From Pyrus communis (Eukaryota; Streptophyta; Magnoliopsida; Rosales; Rosaceae): 64,000 bases of DNA. Each line of letters starts with the position of its first letter. Position 1 is the stretch's first letter. Where the stretch lies: assembly GCF_963583255.1 (NCBI RefSeq), contig NC_084806.1, positions 19,014,317 to 19,078,316 of the forward strand. The letters are read 5' to 3'. The notes beneath the pieces were generated by a model that made no database searches, had not been told where the DNA came from, and saw nothing but the letters and a program-made list of their open reading frames with translations. A program made the translations under genes and the position numbers. Positions 1 to 12,220 of the stretch are shown here, piece by piece.

Positions 1-110
1 CTCAATATTCCCAACCAATGCAGCCCGCGGGCTCTTCAAACCCGTTCGGAGATCCCTTCAGCTTGCCTCCGAGTACAACGTCGCATCAGGGAAACCAAAA
101 CCTAATATAG
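1..110 (+). CDS. C-terminal exon of an unidentified gene with an NPF motif (partial)
   Basis: The frame starting at base 3 is open from the window edge to TAG at 108-110 and reads QYSQPMQPAGSSNPF, then GDPFSLPPSTTSHQG, then NQNLI. It is rich in Q, P, S and N and contains one Asn-Pro-Phe motif. NPF motifs bind EH domains and are common in the tails of endocytic adaptors such as clathrin-assembly or ArfGAP proteins. That role is inference from the motif only, because the body of the protein lies left of the window. The other two frames give less protein-like sequence. A 3' UTR with a poly(A) signal follows, which supports a real terminal exon. The product family is not identified. Confidence 0.5.
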   Translation, partial: QYSQPMQPAGSSNPFGDPFSLPPSTTSHQGNQNLI

Positions 111-485
111 AAGACCACTTATTTCATGATTTTATTCCAACTATTTTTTTCTTTCTTTGGAGTAATAGTGTGACTTTGATGAGCTCATTCTTTTTTTAAT
201 CTGTATATTGTTTCGGTGGGCCATTGACAACAGCGGAATGCATATCAAACGACCTGCTATTTGGATCAAACATTTGCTTGTTGTTCAGTGTTTACGGGTG
301 CGTATCAGAAGTTCAACATGTATACACAAATTTCATCAATGCAAGTTCGACGTTGAGTTGCATTTCTTCCTTATTACATCAAGTCTCGGACCGAGAACTT
401 AAACCTTTTTCTTTAGCACGTTGAGTTGCATTTTCATTCATACAGTGTGTTGCATTCCTATTTAATAAAATTTCTTATCATTTGA
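111..485 (+). terminator. 3' UTR and probable polyadenylation region
   Basis: This is AT-rich non-coding DNA after the TAG at 108-110, with AATAAA at 464-469 as the candidate poly(A) signal. Short reading frames here overlap one another and look like chance. Confidence 0.45.
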
Positions 486-510
486 CAAAAAAGAGGAAGA
501 ACAAAGACCC

Positions 511-532
511 TGTGTGTGTGTGTGTGTGTGTA
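511..532. repeat. (GT)n microsatellite
   Basis: About eleven GT units between the terminal exon and the first retrotransposon. Confidence 0.9.
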
Positions 533-619
533 GTTTTACCGACTGTGTCACAATGGTATCCTGTTTTCAAAGAGATCGTATGGTTAAACAAAGTAATTCA
601 AAATTTCACACAACTTGAA

Positions 620-899
620 TGTTGTAGGCCTACTTGATTGAACTATAAAAGGATAGAGAGGGAAAGGGGCCCGTGTCAACATAGAGAGAAGAGAGATGTA
701 ATTCTGAGGTGTGTGTTGTACCACCCTTTTATGCCTTTATTTATAGTAGTAGGATAGATAGAATCCTTATCCTAATACAGTTACATCTAATAGGAATTAA
801 ACTACTAAGGGAATTAAACTACTAAAGGGAATATACAAGATACTCCTAGAAACACTAGGATTTATACAATCACATTCTTAATCCAATAGGACTGCAACA
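620..899 (-). repeat. 3' LTR of copia-1
   Basis: On the plus strand it begins TGTTGTAGGCC and ends ACTGCAACA, giving TG...CA termini. The right-hand copy at 7220-7478 starts and ends alike. A TATA-like stretch (ACTATAAAAGG) lies near 641. Confidence 0.9.
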
Positions 900-915
900 C
901 TCCCCCTTGAGTGTG
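900..915 (-). promoter_or_regulatory. Polypurine tract of copia-1
   Basis: On the minus strand this reads AAGGGGGAG immediately before the LTR start TGTTGCAG. It is the expected second-strand priming site and fixes the element's orientation. Confidence 0.8.
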
Positions 916-1269
916 TAAATACTCAAACAAAACATCGCATCAGATCTTCAGCAGATAAGGTAGAACAATTGATGAAGTCGTAGGCATAATAGGTGAATGC
1001 GAGTCTCAAATATAAGAAAGTAAGTATGCATGGGTAGTAAAACTCACAAACCTCACTATGGTAAAACCTAAGGTAGGCAAAAACCCATAGACTAATGAGA
1101 AAAGTGAGAAGTATGCAAAATGTCTAAAACAAATGTCAAACAGGACAAAAGTAGTGAACTCAACGGAGTATGATCATCCTAGGATGGGTGCCTCATCAAA
1201 ACCTCGTTAGATAGCAAAAACATAGTGGGAAAAATGCTCTTAATCGTAGGAAATGTTTTGATGTTGTTG

Positions 1270-1980
1270 TTGATGGTGAGAATAAAAGAACTTATGCGCT
1301 ATGTGCTTGGTGTTGTCTCCCTTGATGTATCCCTTCTTTAACTGCTTGATACATGTTGCATTGTCTTTAAAGCTTCAAATATGTTCCATGACTTCTCAAC
1401 CAAAAGTACTCATGCGATGCTTCATGTAGGACGAGAATCTCAACATGGTTTGAAGAAGTTGCAATTAGCGTTTACTTGGTAGACCTCCAAGATATAACGG
1501 TGTCTCCAACGGTAAAGACATAACCCGTTTGAGAACGTGACTTATATGGGTCAGACAGATAACCAACATCTGCGTAACCAATGAGGTGAGAATCAACCCT
1601 AGGACCCAGGGGGCGGTGCCTCCTCTCTAGGATTCATGAGTGTAGAACAAGCCCAAATCCGTCGTACCCTTGAGGTAGCGAAAAATGTCTTTAACATCAT
1701 TCCAGTGTCTGCGTGTGTCTTTAACACCATTTTAGTGTCCACGTGTAGGCTCGTTGTTGTATCTAGCCAAAAGATTAACAGCAAATGAGATGTCGGGCCT
1801 AGTGCATTGAGCCAAGTACAATAAAGCACCAATTGCACTTAGGTATAGAACTTCAGGCTCCAAAATCTCTTCATCATCCTCCTTAGGACAGAAGGGATCT
1901 CGTTTAGCATCTAGAGTCCGAACGACCATAGAAGTACTCGAAGGCTTCGCTTTATCCTCATTGAAACGTAGCAGCACCTT
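1270..1980 (-). pseudogene. copia-1 RNase H region and end of RT
   Basis: Minus-strand fragments show typical copia C-terminal pieces: a stretch ending YLSAIGALLYLAQ then CTRPDISFAVNLLARYNN (1732-1977), followed by a tag reading GYADVGYLSDP and a WRS-type RNase H segment near 1490. In the family this domain degrades the RNA template during cDNA synthesis. The frame changes several times here (the fragment at 1599-1838 overlaps in another frame), so no functional product is expected. Confidence 0.8.
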
Positions 1981-2960
1981 CTGGGTGTAGTTCGTTGATG
2001 TACTAGGATTCTATCTGAACAATGCTTGATCTTCAGTCTGAGACAATATCGAGTTTTCCTAAGATCTTTTATCTCAAATTCCAATTTCAAGTGAACGGTA
2101 ATTTCCTCAAGCTCTGCAGGAGTTCCGTTGAGGTTCATGTCGTCGACATAAATTGCAACGATCGTAAATCCGGAATGTGACTTCTTAAGGAACACACATG
2201 GACATAGTTTGTTGTTCACATAACCCTGACTTGTCAAATATTCACTCAGACGGTTATACCACATCCGCCCAGATTGTTTCAATCTGCAGAGTGATCTCCT
2301 CGATCTAATTGAGAGGGTGTTCAGTGGTCTATAATTATTTGAACCAGTTGATGGAAGTCCTTCTGGAACTTTCATGTAAATTTGTGTATCTAGATCCCCA
2401 TAAAGATACACGATTACCACATCCATAAGCTGCCTATTCAGTTTTTCGAAAACTACCAAATTTATAAGGTAACGGAACGTTATGGCATCTATTACGGGGG
2501 AATACGTCTTCTCGTAATCTATCCCAGGGCGTTGAGAGAAACCTTGAGCGACGAAGCATGCTTGTATCGCACTATTTCATTATTTTCATTACGTTTCTTC
2601 ATGAAAACCCACTTATAGCCCACGGGCTTCACATTGTGGTGGAGTAGGAGCTATGGGCCTAAACACCTTGCGGTTCGTAAACGAATCGAGTTCGACCTGG
2701 ATTTCTTGTTTCCAGTTTGACTAAGACATTCATCAACAAAACGTGGTTCAAATCGCTAAGTATGATGTTAGAAGCAATTGTATACACGAATTCATTATCG
2801 ACAATCATCTCGTTCCGATTCCAAACCTCATCCAATATTGTGTAATGGACTGAAATCTCACGATTCTCAAGAGGCCAGGTTGTCTTGTCTAAGACATCAC
2901 CATAATCTAGAATAACCTCATGCGTTGGAACATATGAGTAAGCAATGGTCATATTCTGAC
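1911..2960 (-). pseudogene. copia-1 reverse transcriptase
   Basis: The 182-codon fragment at 1911-2459 carries the family motifs VYLYGDLDTQIYMKVPEGL, then SLCRLKQSGRMWYNRL, and the catalytic box YVDDMN near 2140, all in the order known for RVT_2. The upstream fragment 2659-2952 is the linker between integrase and RT. Upstream of 2459 the frame is broken, so the enzyme is not intact. The YVDD aspartates are kept here, whereas the related copy at 35.8 kb reads YVND. Confidence 0.88.
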
Positions 2961-3277
2961 TAGGGTGACTACTTTATGCCATTTTCCTCTTCCGGAGTTG
3001 TGAATCCTTTGGACCAGGAGGCTTGCCATGCTTCAGGGTAGGAGTAGATAATTGGCTAGCCACTAGTGTACTTTGCCGTGTAGGAGGTGCAGCCACCCCA
3101 CCCTCGCGGACGGTCTGGCCTTCCAAGGTAGTGTAACAACGTACGTTAAGTACGTCGATCCTTGTAGGTGTGTTTGCAGTGGGTATATATCATCTCGTCA
3201 CCTTTGCTAGATCAATAAAAGCATCTAGCATGTTTTGAGCAATGCTCTGAAGATCTAAAATATGTCGCACTTCAATT

Positions 3278-4298
3278 TCAGACTGAGGGTTGCGGGGATC
3301 TAAATGAGACATAGTGGGAGTAATCCACGATAATTAGCGGTGTTCTACATGAAATCCCTAACGACAGGAAGACTGTCTCATCAAAGTGACAATCCGCAAA
3401 ACGTACGGTAAAGAGATCTCTTGTCCAGGGCTCTAAGTAATGAATAATTGATGGCGAATCATAACCGACATAGATTCCTATTTTTCTCTGAGGACCCATT
3501 TTGGTACGTAGTGGCTGCGCTATTGGCACATAAACTACACACCCAAACACATGTAAAAGCGAGAACCAACTGTAACGATGAATGAGGTTGGGTAGTGCTG
3601 GGCCTTAGGTGGACCAACATAGTTGTGTGCAAGATTGCATGACCCCAGGCAGATACCGGCAAATTGGTTCGCATAACCAAAGTCCAAGCTATCGTTTAAA
3701 GATGCTCTATGAAAGCTTCTGCCAGGCCGTTTTCGGTGTGAACATAGGGTACATGATGTTCAACATCAATCCCAACAGACATGCAATAATCATCAAAAGT
3801 TTATGACGTAAACTCTCCAGTATTATCTAGTCGAATCGATTTGATCGGATAATTAGGGTGGTGAACCCTAAGCTTAATAATTTGTGCCAAGAGTTTCGCA
3901 AACGCAGCATTGCGTGTGGACAATAAGCAGACATGTGATAATCGCGTTGATGCATCAACCAACACCATAAAGTATCTAAATGGTCTGCATGTTGGTTGAA
4001 TATGTCCACAAATATCCCATTGAATCCTCTAAAGAAACTTAAGGGGGTCGTGAATAATCTTTATAATTGAGGGTTGAATGTTCAACTTCCCCAGGGAGTA
4101 TGCTTTGCAAAGCGGATGGTCATGATAAGATTTCAAGAGATGCCCATATGATACTTTAAGGATTCGGCGCATCATGTCTCGTCCGCGGTGTTCCATTCGA
4201 TCATGCCAAAGCAGGAGAGTGTCCTGGAACCTAGCCATAGGGCCGGCCACATGGTGTGTCTCGAAGGCTCGAATGGTTGTTATGTACAACCCACTCAA
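3278..4298 (-). pseudogene. copia-1 GAG-pre-integrase and integrase
   Basis: The fragment 4029-4298 contains LLWHDRMEHRGRDMM and a downstream CKAYSLGK. This is the HHCC-type zinc-binding pre-integrase module, though its second Cys appears as Tyr. Pieces at 3827-4009 and 3459-3680 match the rve integrase core (YFMVLVDAS-like, then GLAEAFIKR, then a WGHAIL segment). The fragment 3278-3550 is the post-core segment with RKIGIYVGYDSPSIIHYLEP. Integrase joins cDNA to the host chromosome. The domain is spread over at least three frames and is dead. Confidence 0.88.
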
Positions 4299-4406
4299 GA
4301 GACGTTCCAGCTTCTCGTGAATACGCTTCTGACCATATTTGTAAGAAGTGATACAAAGAAATTCAAAACCATTCTCTTCAGTGGTTTCAACATGATATTG
4401 ATTATC

Positions 4407-4627
4407 TCAACTATCTCTAAAGGTCAGCGACGTTCTTCCGGAACGTGGAGAATAGAGTGCCTCTTTAATGGTTAATTCAGTACCATTGAACAACATAATA
4501 CGGGCCCTTCCGTATCCGTCTATTAGGTTCGATGAGCCTGAGAGGGTTGTCAAAGGTGCATTCTTAGGTACGAAGTTAGTAAAATAATGTTTCTCACGCA
4601 ATATGGTGTGCATGGTTGTACTATCAG
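4407..4627 (-). pseudogene. copia-1 aspartic protease
   Basis: Read from about 4627 downward, the sequence shows Asp-Ser followed by TTMHTILREKHYFTNFVP and then LTTLSGSSNLIDGYGRA. This is the typical copia protease active-site region. The protease normally cleaves the Gag-Pol polyprotein. It is recognisable over about 70 codons but belongs to a broken polyprotein. The homologous site in copia-2 is where the Athila element inserted. Confidence 0.85.
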
Positions 4628-5109
4628 CCAGACAACTAACTTATCCACTAGTCATACCTAGAAATAAATTAATTGAATAGGTCACATGCATAAATATAAT
4701 TCCATTCATTCAATTAATCAATTCGATAAATAATATCCATAAAATAATTATCCATAATTCAAAACAAACCAAAACCAAACAAATAATTCCAAATACTTTG
4801 AAAAATTGTCCAAAAATTAAACCATAAACCTAAAATTTAGCAGGGGTTCGACCACTCTTAATGGGTTCGGCCACTCTTAATGGGTTCGGCCACTCCTAGT
4901 GGGTTCAGCCACTAGGGGTGTAAAAATACCCTTACATGTCTTAGAAAAATAAAACTTTATTATTCCATAGGAGCGGATGCCTTCTTAAAATCAGAAACCT
5001 CCAGAGTTGTAGTAGTGTCTTCGGGATGTTCCACATGCACAAAGTTAGTCTCATGATGGGAATGATACTTGGCAATAGCCTCGGGGTTAGCTCGGCATAC
5101 GCATGACCA

Positions 5110-5940
5110 ATGATCCTTTGATCTATAGCGATATCACATGTCTATTTTAGTGGAATCCGATTGAACGGTAGCTTTTCCCTTGTTCTTGAAGTTTGGGGCC
5201 TTAGGGGCAAGGGGTTGGTGTTTTTGGGGAAAATTTCCTCCCTTGGGCGGGCCTCTGTTCAGTGGACCTTGAACCTATGATGGGCCTTGCCGCCCATTAC
5301 CACAACATGTCAGTTGTGGCTGCTATAATTGAACGCATAAAGCGCGGCGTTTGAGCTAGTAGGTCAAGCTTGATGATTCTTCATCAAAAGTTGGTTCTGC
5401 TTTTCAGCAAGAAGTAGAACAGATATCAAATCCGAAAATTTGGTGAACTTTTGTGCCCTATATTGTTGATGCAGGACAATATTGGTGTCATTGAAGGTCG
5501 AATAGGTTTTCTCCAGGAGATTCTGTTCGGTTAAGTCATCTTTTACAGAACTTAAATAGTGATCGGATTCGACAAAGTTCAGAGTTGTATTCATTCACAG
5601 ACTTAAAGTCTTAGAAGAGTAAATGTTGTCAGTCGTGTCTTGCTTCAGGCAAGTAAATGTCTTTCTAAGAATCAAAACGATCTGCCAGAGCGAGCCAGAG
5701 GGTACGTGGATCCTCCTCTACGAGGTACTCGGTCTGTAGTGCATCATGAATGTGTCTTCTGATGAAGATCATAGTAGTAGCTTTTTGAGCTTCGTCTACG
5801 AGTTCATCATCGATTGGTTCATCAATGGTAGCTCTAAGACTCTTTGTAGTAAGATTGAACTTCACATCTTGAACTCAATTCAGGTAGTTTCTTCCAGAGA
5901 CTTCTAGAGCAGTGAAATAGAGCTTGTTCAAGTTCAACAT
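5110..5940 (-). pseudogene. copia-1 gag with zinc knuckle
   Basis: The start codon at 5938-5940 opens MLNLNKLYFTALEVSG, the usual copia Gag start (UBN2/DUF4219-like). A TGA at 5875-5877 stands where the paralogous gag at 47.9 kb has Trp (KWVQDVK). The reading then continues as FIRRHIHDALQTEYL and, at 5364-5594, as a Q-rich tail. A Cys-rich zinc knuckle with HWSCVC lies near 5110-5140. Gag forms the cytoplasmic particle and binds RNA. The TGG to TGA change and later frameshifts make it non-functional. Confidence 0.85.
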
Positions 5941-7219
5941 GTCCCTAAATAGAGGGTACAACAAAATGTGGTTAGTCATATGGAAATCCATATACATACA
6001 TTGTAGAACATTCAGGTTCTATAGACATGTATTGGTTTAATTTAAGCATGAAAGCTATAGATTTCATGTGGTAAGTTTTGAATGAAAACTTCAGGTTTCA
6101 AAGGCACTAAATTCGAAACTACAGGTTTGATGTAGTTACAAACGTTTAGTTCATATAGAGGTACCTGCAAGAACACAGAATACAATATACAATAAAGTGT
6201 AGTGAATTTGTGGATTACTTCAGGAACCTAAGTGTGAGTGCGTCAGGACTACAAAAGATAGTAATGATTCAAAGAAACGAAATAATTTATTGAATCGTTA
6301 ATGCCAAAAAATGTACTTCAGGCTAATAATTTTGGATTAATTGTCAGATTAATGCACTGCTGGTCACTTTAATTAATTTAATAGATTGGACCATGCATGG
6401 TCGATTATAGAAGCAAAAAATAATAATAACATTCGGGTTAAAATTATTTAAAATGTCAAAAATTAGCATTGGATTCGAAAAATCATAACCTAATAGCATT
6501 GGGCTTGGGTGTTGTGAGTAGGGCAAAGCCTTAAAGGGGCATATGAGCTTCAAATGGCTGCGGAGCAGCCCAAACATGGTTGCAGGCCATATGCCGAGTA
6601 ATTGGGAAGCCCAGCAGCAAAGCTGCTGGCGTTATGGGCCTATACCAATGCATGGGGCAAGCCTAGCCCAAGGTTGGCTTGCGGGTAGTGTGAGGAAAAC
6701 CCCAACTGAAGTTGGGTTTTGGTTTTTGGACCTCAGTGACAAGCCAAAACGCATAGGCTGGCTTCTGGCATGCTGGCATGGGCCGGGGTTTTATGCCTGT
6801 TTGCAATTCAACCCAAGTTGAAGCCTGGTTGCGGGTTAATGGTAGCAAGCCCAAAGAGCTGCTGTGTTTGGTCTACGGTGTCAAAAACGACATCGTTCCC
6901 CACGTGGCTGAGCTGTAGGCCAGCACGATGGTCCGGCAATGGTGCCATATAACATAATTATGTATTGCATGAACAAGTATATATATTGACAAAATATATG
7001 AACATATGTACAATATATAGAATTGAAAGGAAAATATAAATATAAAGGTTCAGGCATCATGAGGAATGTTTTTATGCTTCAAGGTTTTTCAAATATCTTA
7101 ATTTATTTTAGAAGAACCTGATTGGCAGAAAACAATTGAAAACCTTTGATTTTGTAGAAGAAAGCCTCCTTCTATGATCCTTCAGTTCCTTGGCTTCTGG
7201 TAAGAGTGTGCTGATAATG
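5941..7219 (-). other. Untranslated leader of copia-1
   Basis: This is non-coding sequence between gag and the 5' LTR. Small open frames around 6543-6952 occur on both strands, have no retroelement similarity and look like chance. Next to the LTR, at about 7204-7219, the minus strand carries a TATCAG core resembling the initiator-Met tRNA primer site. The match is partial. Confidence 0.6.
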
Positions 7220-7478
7220 TGTTGTAGGCTTATCTGACTGAACTGTATAAATGACAGAGAAGGAGAGGGGCCTGGGACAACAAAGAGATATGTAATTCTA
7301 AGGTGTGTGTTGTATCACCCCCTTATGCCTTTATTTATAGTAGTAAGATAGGTAGAATCCTTACCTTAATAGGATCACATCGCTAATAAGAATTAAACTA
7401 CTAAAGGGAATACACAAGATACTCCTAGATACACTAGGATTTACACAATCATATTCCTAATCCAATAGGACTGCAACA
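7220..7478 (-). repeat. 5' LTR of copia-1
   Basis: It begins TGTTGTAGGCT and ends ACTGCAACA on the plus strand. It differs from the left copy by scattered substitutions and small gaps. Confidence 0.9.
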
Positions 7479-7643
7479 AATGCTTTATTCTTGTCTATCT
7501 TATATCGGTGTGTATAGAGAATAAGATACAAACATAATTGAATAAATATACCTAATTTCTTGAGAACAAAGAAACCTACATCTTAACAAAATAACATAAA
7601 CCAAAATTCTTAAGTAAATAAAACTTTCCCTTTTATATTTACG

Positions 7644-7740
7644 GGTTAATTACACCACCTGAGGTTTTTTGTATTTTAACAAAACCCCCTTCAGATTTTC
7701 AACATATCACAAACCTCAAGGGATGTATGTGTAATTAACC
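7644..7740. mobile_element. Short TIR element (97 bp)
   Basis: A perfect 12-bp inverted repeat, GGTTAATTACAC on the left and its complement GTGTAATTAACC on the right, bounds an AC-rich 97-bp unit. It resembles truncated MITEs whose ends read as spaced CCCC blocks. The superfamily cannot be fixed because no target duplication is clear. Confidence 0.5.
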
Positions 7741-9239
7741 TATATTCCCCCTAGATTTGGGGGTGGGTGGCAAAATGCCTTGCCTTAGCCACCCTAGGCA
7801 AGTTTGCCAATGAGGCGAGCTCAAGGCACGCTATTTTGATGAGGACGAGTCTGACATAGTGTGGGGCGAGGTCTAGACAACAACATATGGTAAAAAAAAA
7901 AAACAATAGCACTGATTCTCCATGTACATAGATACAATGGTAAAATTACCATGGGGTTTTGATTGGGCTTGAGGAGAGTAGTTGAACAACACTTCTTTCT
8001 CCGTCTCATATGGACGGAAATGGAAGTTATAGGTAGGTCAGGTTGAAACTTTGGTGAACCCGACCCCCTTAAACTTCTCGTTCGTCAGGTTTGACATACC
8101 CCAACCCAAATACCCAAATGGATACTGAAATAAAGACATGATGATTGACACATGGAAAGTGACGAAGCCATAACATACAAATGATGTGTAAGAAGTTTGT
8201 GTAAATTAAAACACAGTCTAGAACTAAATTAAACTAAGAGTCTACGAGTGAGAGTGCGTAGTGCAGTAAGAAACCTTATTACAACGCATGCAAAGTCATA
8301 GCATAGATAAAAGTGTAAAGGAAAAGATAATATTCTCATCCTCGGTAGGATGGTATAATAGATCGATATTATACCAACTAACATGAAATAATTTTCCTAC
8401 ATTATCATAAGTGGATGTTAGAATCCACCAATGAACCCTCGCTCACTACAAAATCCAGCTACTAAGTCTTGGAAGGGCCCAAAACAGAAAGTGTGAGTGG
8501 CAAAAAATTTAGTATTGAATGAAATCTTTGCTTTTTGTAGCATAGTAATCCTTTGCTGTAAAACCAATATACTTTCCAAAATCATATTATGTAAAATTTT
8601 GAAAAGTCAAGGTAAATAGTATGAAAGGAGATATGCTATAAAGCACAAGTATCTCAATAAATGTAAAACAACATGCTCATAAAAAAATGCAGACACATGA
8701 GTCCATGCAAAAAGTAGTTACATGAACCTTTTGGTTGTAATAATCTACGCTCGAGTATTACACACACATGAAGTTGGCACTAAGCGCGGTATATACGAGC
8801 CTTAGATGCAAAAGCAAGTAGTACATGCTGAAACTTACAATGAATTCAATGTGACCATAGCGGTGCGATGTGAACATATACGTGAAGTTGGGTTATCAAG
8901 AGGAATTGAAAGTGCTTAAAACTAGGCTTATGTGTCGTCACGCGTTGCCACGCCTTGGTACATGTGGTAGGCGTCAGCGGTGAAACATTCCATTGTAAAT
9001 AGATTAGGAATGTTTTCTCCTTATTCTACAAGAATTATACCTCCATAAAACTCTAGGCTCTGTATTTTATAAATGTGAGGTTTATTCATTTATGTGGGTT
9101 GTGAATTTTTATTTATTTTAATAAAAACGGTCAAATTTCATTTAAACGTTAAGAAATGTAGCGAAGATAAACTGATAAGAATGCCAAAGGTTTGACATTA
9201 TTTTCTGCCAGAATTTAGTGAAAAACTACTGTTCATTAA
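7741..9239. other. Non-coding interval
   Basis: AT-rich sequence with only short overlapping frames. No protein family, tRNA or terminal-repeat structure was recognised. The left end of the underlying Helitron-like layer probably lies in or near this interval, but no convincing TC terminus was found. Confidence 0.5.
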
Positions 9240-10761
9240 CAATGGGCTGCCGGGTTTGACCCTCACTTGCTGCGCAATTTTTGCTTTTTTTGGATTGTGC
9301 AGTGAGTTGCCGGTTTTGCCCCTTCCATTTTTGTGGTGCGACGTATTGCTCACCCTTGAAAGGTGCTCTCTGATTTTCTTGGTTTGCTCTTTTACGCATG
9401 CTGCCTACGTGTCGACGATCGAACAATCTTCATTTTTTCACCTTTCCTCTGTTATACTTCTTTCTTTTGTTCGGTTTGTTCTCTTCTTTAGTTATGCTTC
9501 TCTGTGGCTGCTAACTTCCCCTTCAAACTTCGGGTTTTCTTGCTACCAAATCTGGGTTTGTGAGTTTTTCCTCCTCTTTCGTTGTGCTTCTTTGTTGTTG
9601 TTTTCCGTTTCAACCTTCGGTTTTTGTTGCTTTGAAATATAGGTTTACGCCATTGTTAAACTGTGCTTTGTATAATAGGTTTTGTGTTCAAGTTTTACCT
9701 TTGGTTTTTTAGCTATTTTGTTTGCAATCTTCGATTGTGCACAAGGATGTTTAATTTTGGTTTTTCTTTTTTTCTTTCTCTTTTGGTAGGCTGTGACTTT
9801 TCTTTTTTGTGCTTTTGTTTGCAGCGTTTGAAGGCCTCTGTGCTGAGGATTTGCAATCGCAGCGGTAAGCTTCTTTTTCAGGTATTAGATCTTTTGAGTG
9901 GTCAGGGTTTATCAAGTGATTTAGTTGTTCTATTTGGGTTTGTTAACTTAGCTTTTGGTCTGTTAAGTTAGCTTTTGATTATTTTACACCATTTGTTTCA
10001 CCTTGCTTTTAAAACTATAATGACAATGTGTTTTTCTCTTTGAATTTGTTTTCGTTTTTCATTTTGAGTTTGTCGGTTTGATCGCAGTTTAGAAGAGTGG
10101 GATTAGTGGCTTTTCGTTTTTCATTTTGAGTTTATTGATTAGATCACAATTTAGAAGAATGAGATTAGCGGTTCTAAAAATAAAAATAAAAATAAAAATG
10201 CGTCTCTTCCATATGCAATGATGATTGGCGGGGTGTTGGATTTTTCGAGGTTTCAAGTGATTGGGCTGTTCTATTTGGGTTTGTTAACTTAGCTTTTGGT
10301 TTGTTAAGCTAGCTTTTGATTATTTTACACCTTTTGTTTCACCTTGCTTTTAAAGCTACAATGACAATGTGTTTTGATCTTTGAAATTGTTTTCGTTTTT
10401 CATTTTGAGTTTGTCGGTTTGATTGCAGTTTAGAAGAGTGGGATTAGTGATATTTCGAGCTTTACTTATTTTAGGATTAGACATTTGTTTTGTATTACTA
10501 AGTTGTTAAAGAAAGATTTAATTTAATTTTTTTTTCAAAGTATAGGTCTTTTGTTGGTTGATATGAAGTTAGTTTTTGAGTATTTTACAGAATTTGTGTG
10601 GCCTTGCTTTTAAAACTTAATGACAATGTGTTTTGCTCTTGGATTTGTTTTCATTTTTCATTTTGCGTTGATTGGTTTCATCAAAAGTTAGAAGAGTGTG
10701 ATTAGTAGTTTTGAAAAAAAAAGGTTTGTTCTTTAGTTTGTAATATATGTGTTTCTGATTG
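9240..10761. repeat. T-rich leader or intron-like block with diverged direct repeats
   Basis: A strongly T-rich plus strand with intron-like signals (for example TTTGTTTGCAG before a 40-bp exon-like stretch at 9825-9864, then GTAAGC). A unit containing TATTTGGGTTTGTTAACTT and then ACAATGTGTTTT recurs at about 9931 and 10272, and more diverged near 10537 and 18526. Spacing is about 270-340 bp. The block is interrupted by the LTR element at 10762 and resumes at 18472 and again at 23793, so it is older than those insertions. Confidence 0.65.
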
Positions 10762-11725
10762 TGTTGACCCTAAAAACTACCAAGCCTACGTGGCGTGCAA
10801 ACCAAGTAATTAATAAGTTAACTACGGCATTCGGTTGTGTGCGCGGGGCGTGCCAACTCGTCAGTCGAGCTCGGCCGAGGAGTAAAATGTGTTGATGTCG
10901 CATTGGGCGCGCTACTAACTTCTTGATCTTACGACTGCGGTCGAGGAAGGAACACGTCTTGACCTTTAGGTTCTAGAGCTTGAAGACAAGGCTGCTAGTT
11001 CTACGAAATTCAATATCAAATTCGGCTTTCAACGTGCTAAATGGAGTAACCTGTAACACCACACTTCGCCGAGAAGGCTAATGAGATGACCTCTGCCAAT
11101 AAGAATTCGAAAATCCTTCTCAACCGAGACTTGGATAGATAGCCAGTTGGCTTTGACATAATGCTGTTTATCCAAACTGAAGGTGCTCTGCGGTCGGCTG
11201 ATTCTACGACAACAGTGCTGTTTATCCAAATTGAAGATGTCACCGGTTGCCTTCACATTGTTGTTTATCCAAACTGAAGATGTGTTGCAGAAAAAGAAAA
11301 TAAAAATCTCAAGGTTGTTAAGAGGTTTTGCGTAGAGCGAGAATTTGCGCAGGGCAGTTTGTGTGTTGAATTGAAGGAGCTTGAATGATGCACTCCCCTA
11401 TATATATATATATATATATAGTAGCGAATCTACTCCTGGCCGAACCAGAGATGTATCCGGATTAAAACCAATAGGTTTTTGAACCAAGCTTCTATACTGA
11501 ATTAGATTTACTCCCGACTTCTCAGCGTCTTCAATTTTGAAACCCCTTTGTTGTACCAAGACTCGACTTCTTCGCTCTTATCCAAATCAATCATTCTTGC
11601 AATAGGACTTGACCGACCTAATTGGGCGGCTTATGACAGCTGGATGACCCATGGTATTTTTGAAAGAGCATTGGGCTAAACACAAACCTAAGCTCGGCCT
11701 GATAATGTTATTTTGGGCCCAAACA
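10762..11725 (-). repeat. 3' LTR of the Tat-type element
   Basis: Plus-strand termini are TGTTGACCC and GGGCCCAAACA. It contains a (TA)n run at about 11399-11420 that may act as its TATA region. Relative to the right LTR it lacks about 48 bp near 11467. A polypurine stretch (AGCAAGGGGGCAA on the minus strand) follows at 11726-11738. Confidence 0.88.
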
Positions 11726-12220
11726 TTGCCCCCTTGCTTTGAGGTCTTCGGCCTAAAATTCTTTGGTCGAGTTTTGACCTTGGAGAAGTGAAATCAAACC
11801 CTTAACATACCTTTGGAAGACAACGAAAAGTCCCGAATATTCCATCCACTCAGGTGCCTTTATGAAGCACAATTGCACGATCTTATTTTGTCAGATGCTC
11901 TGGCACGTGGCGACTCCTCAGCCTACTCGTCTGCCATTAATAATGATCCTTGAAACGTGCGACCATTGAAACGTCTCTTCGCCATTAAATTCACCGTCAC
12001 ATGCATCCTTAATTCGCGAGTTCTTCGGTCTCTTCGCTTGGATTTTTTAAATATCCATCATGATTACAAAATCCTCCGGTCGATTTTACCCCCCAAAAGT
12101 TGTTGATCTTCCACCTAAAACACCTATAAATACTCTGCTCCCTTTCACTCAAACTTTTACACTCTCAAAATTCTCAAATCTCATTGCCAACTACTCTCAA
12201 ACCCAAAAAAACCAACCTTC

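Larger units (their letters stand above)
620..7478 (-). mobile_element. Ty1/copia LTR retrotransposon (copia-1), decayed
   Basis: Two similar terminal repeats (620-899 and 7220-7478) enclose, on the minus strand, gag, protease, GAG-pre-integrase zinc finger, integrase, reverse transcriptase and RNase H in that order. Integrase before RT is diagnostic of Ty1/copia. A polypurine tract abuts the 3' LTR, and a primer site with a TATCAG core abuts the 5' LTR. No matching 5-bp target duplication is visible (TTGAA on the left, AATGC on the right), so one end may be rearranged or the duplication has decayed. All coding domains are broken by stops and frameshifts. The element shares its domain order and much of its sequence with copia-2 further right. 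Confidence 0.93.

Noticed and set aside
9256..9971. Open frames of 128 and 102 codons, Phe- and Leu-rich
   Set aside because: They come from T-rich intron-like DNA and have no domain; apparent membrane segments are compositional.
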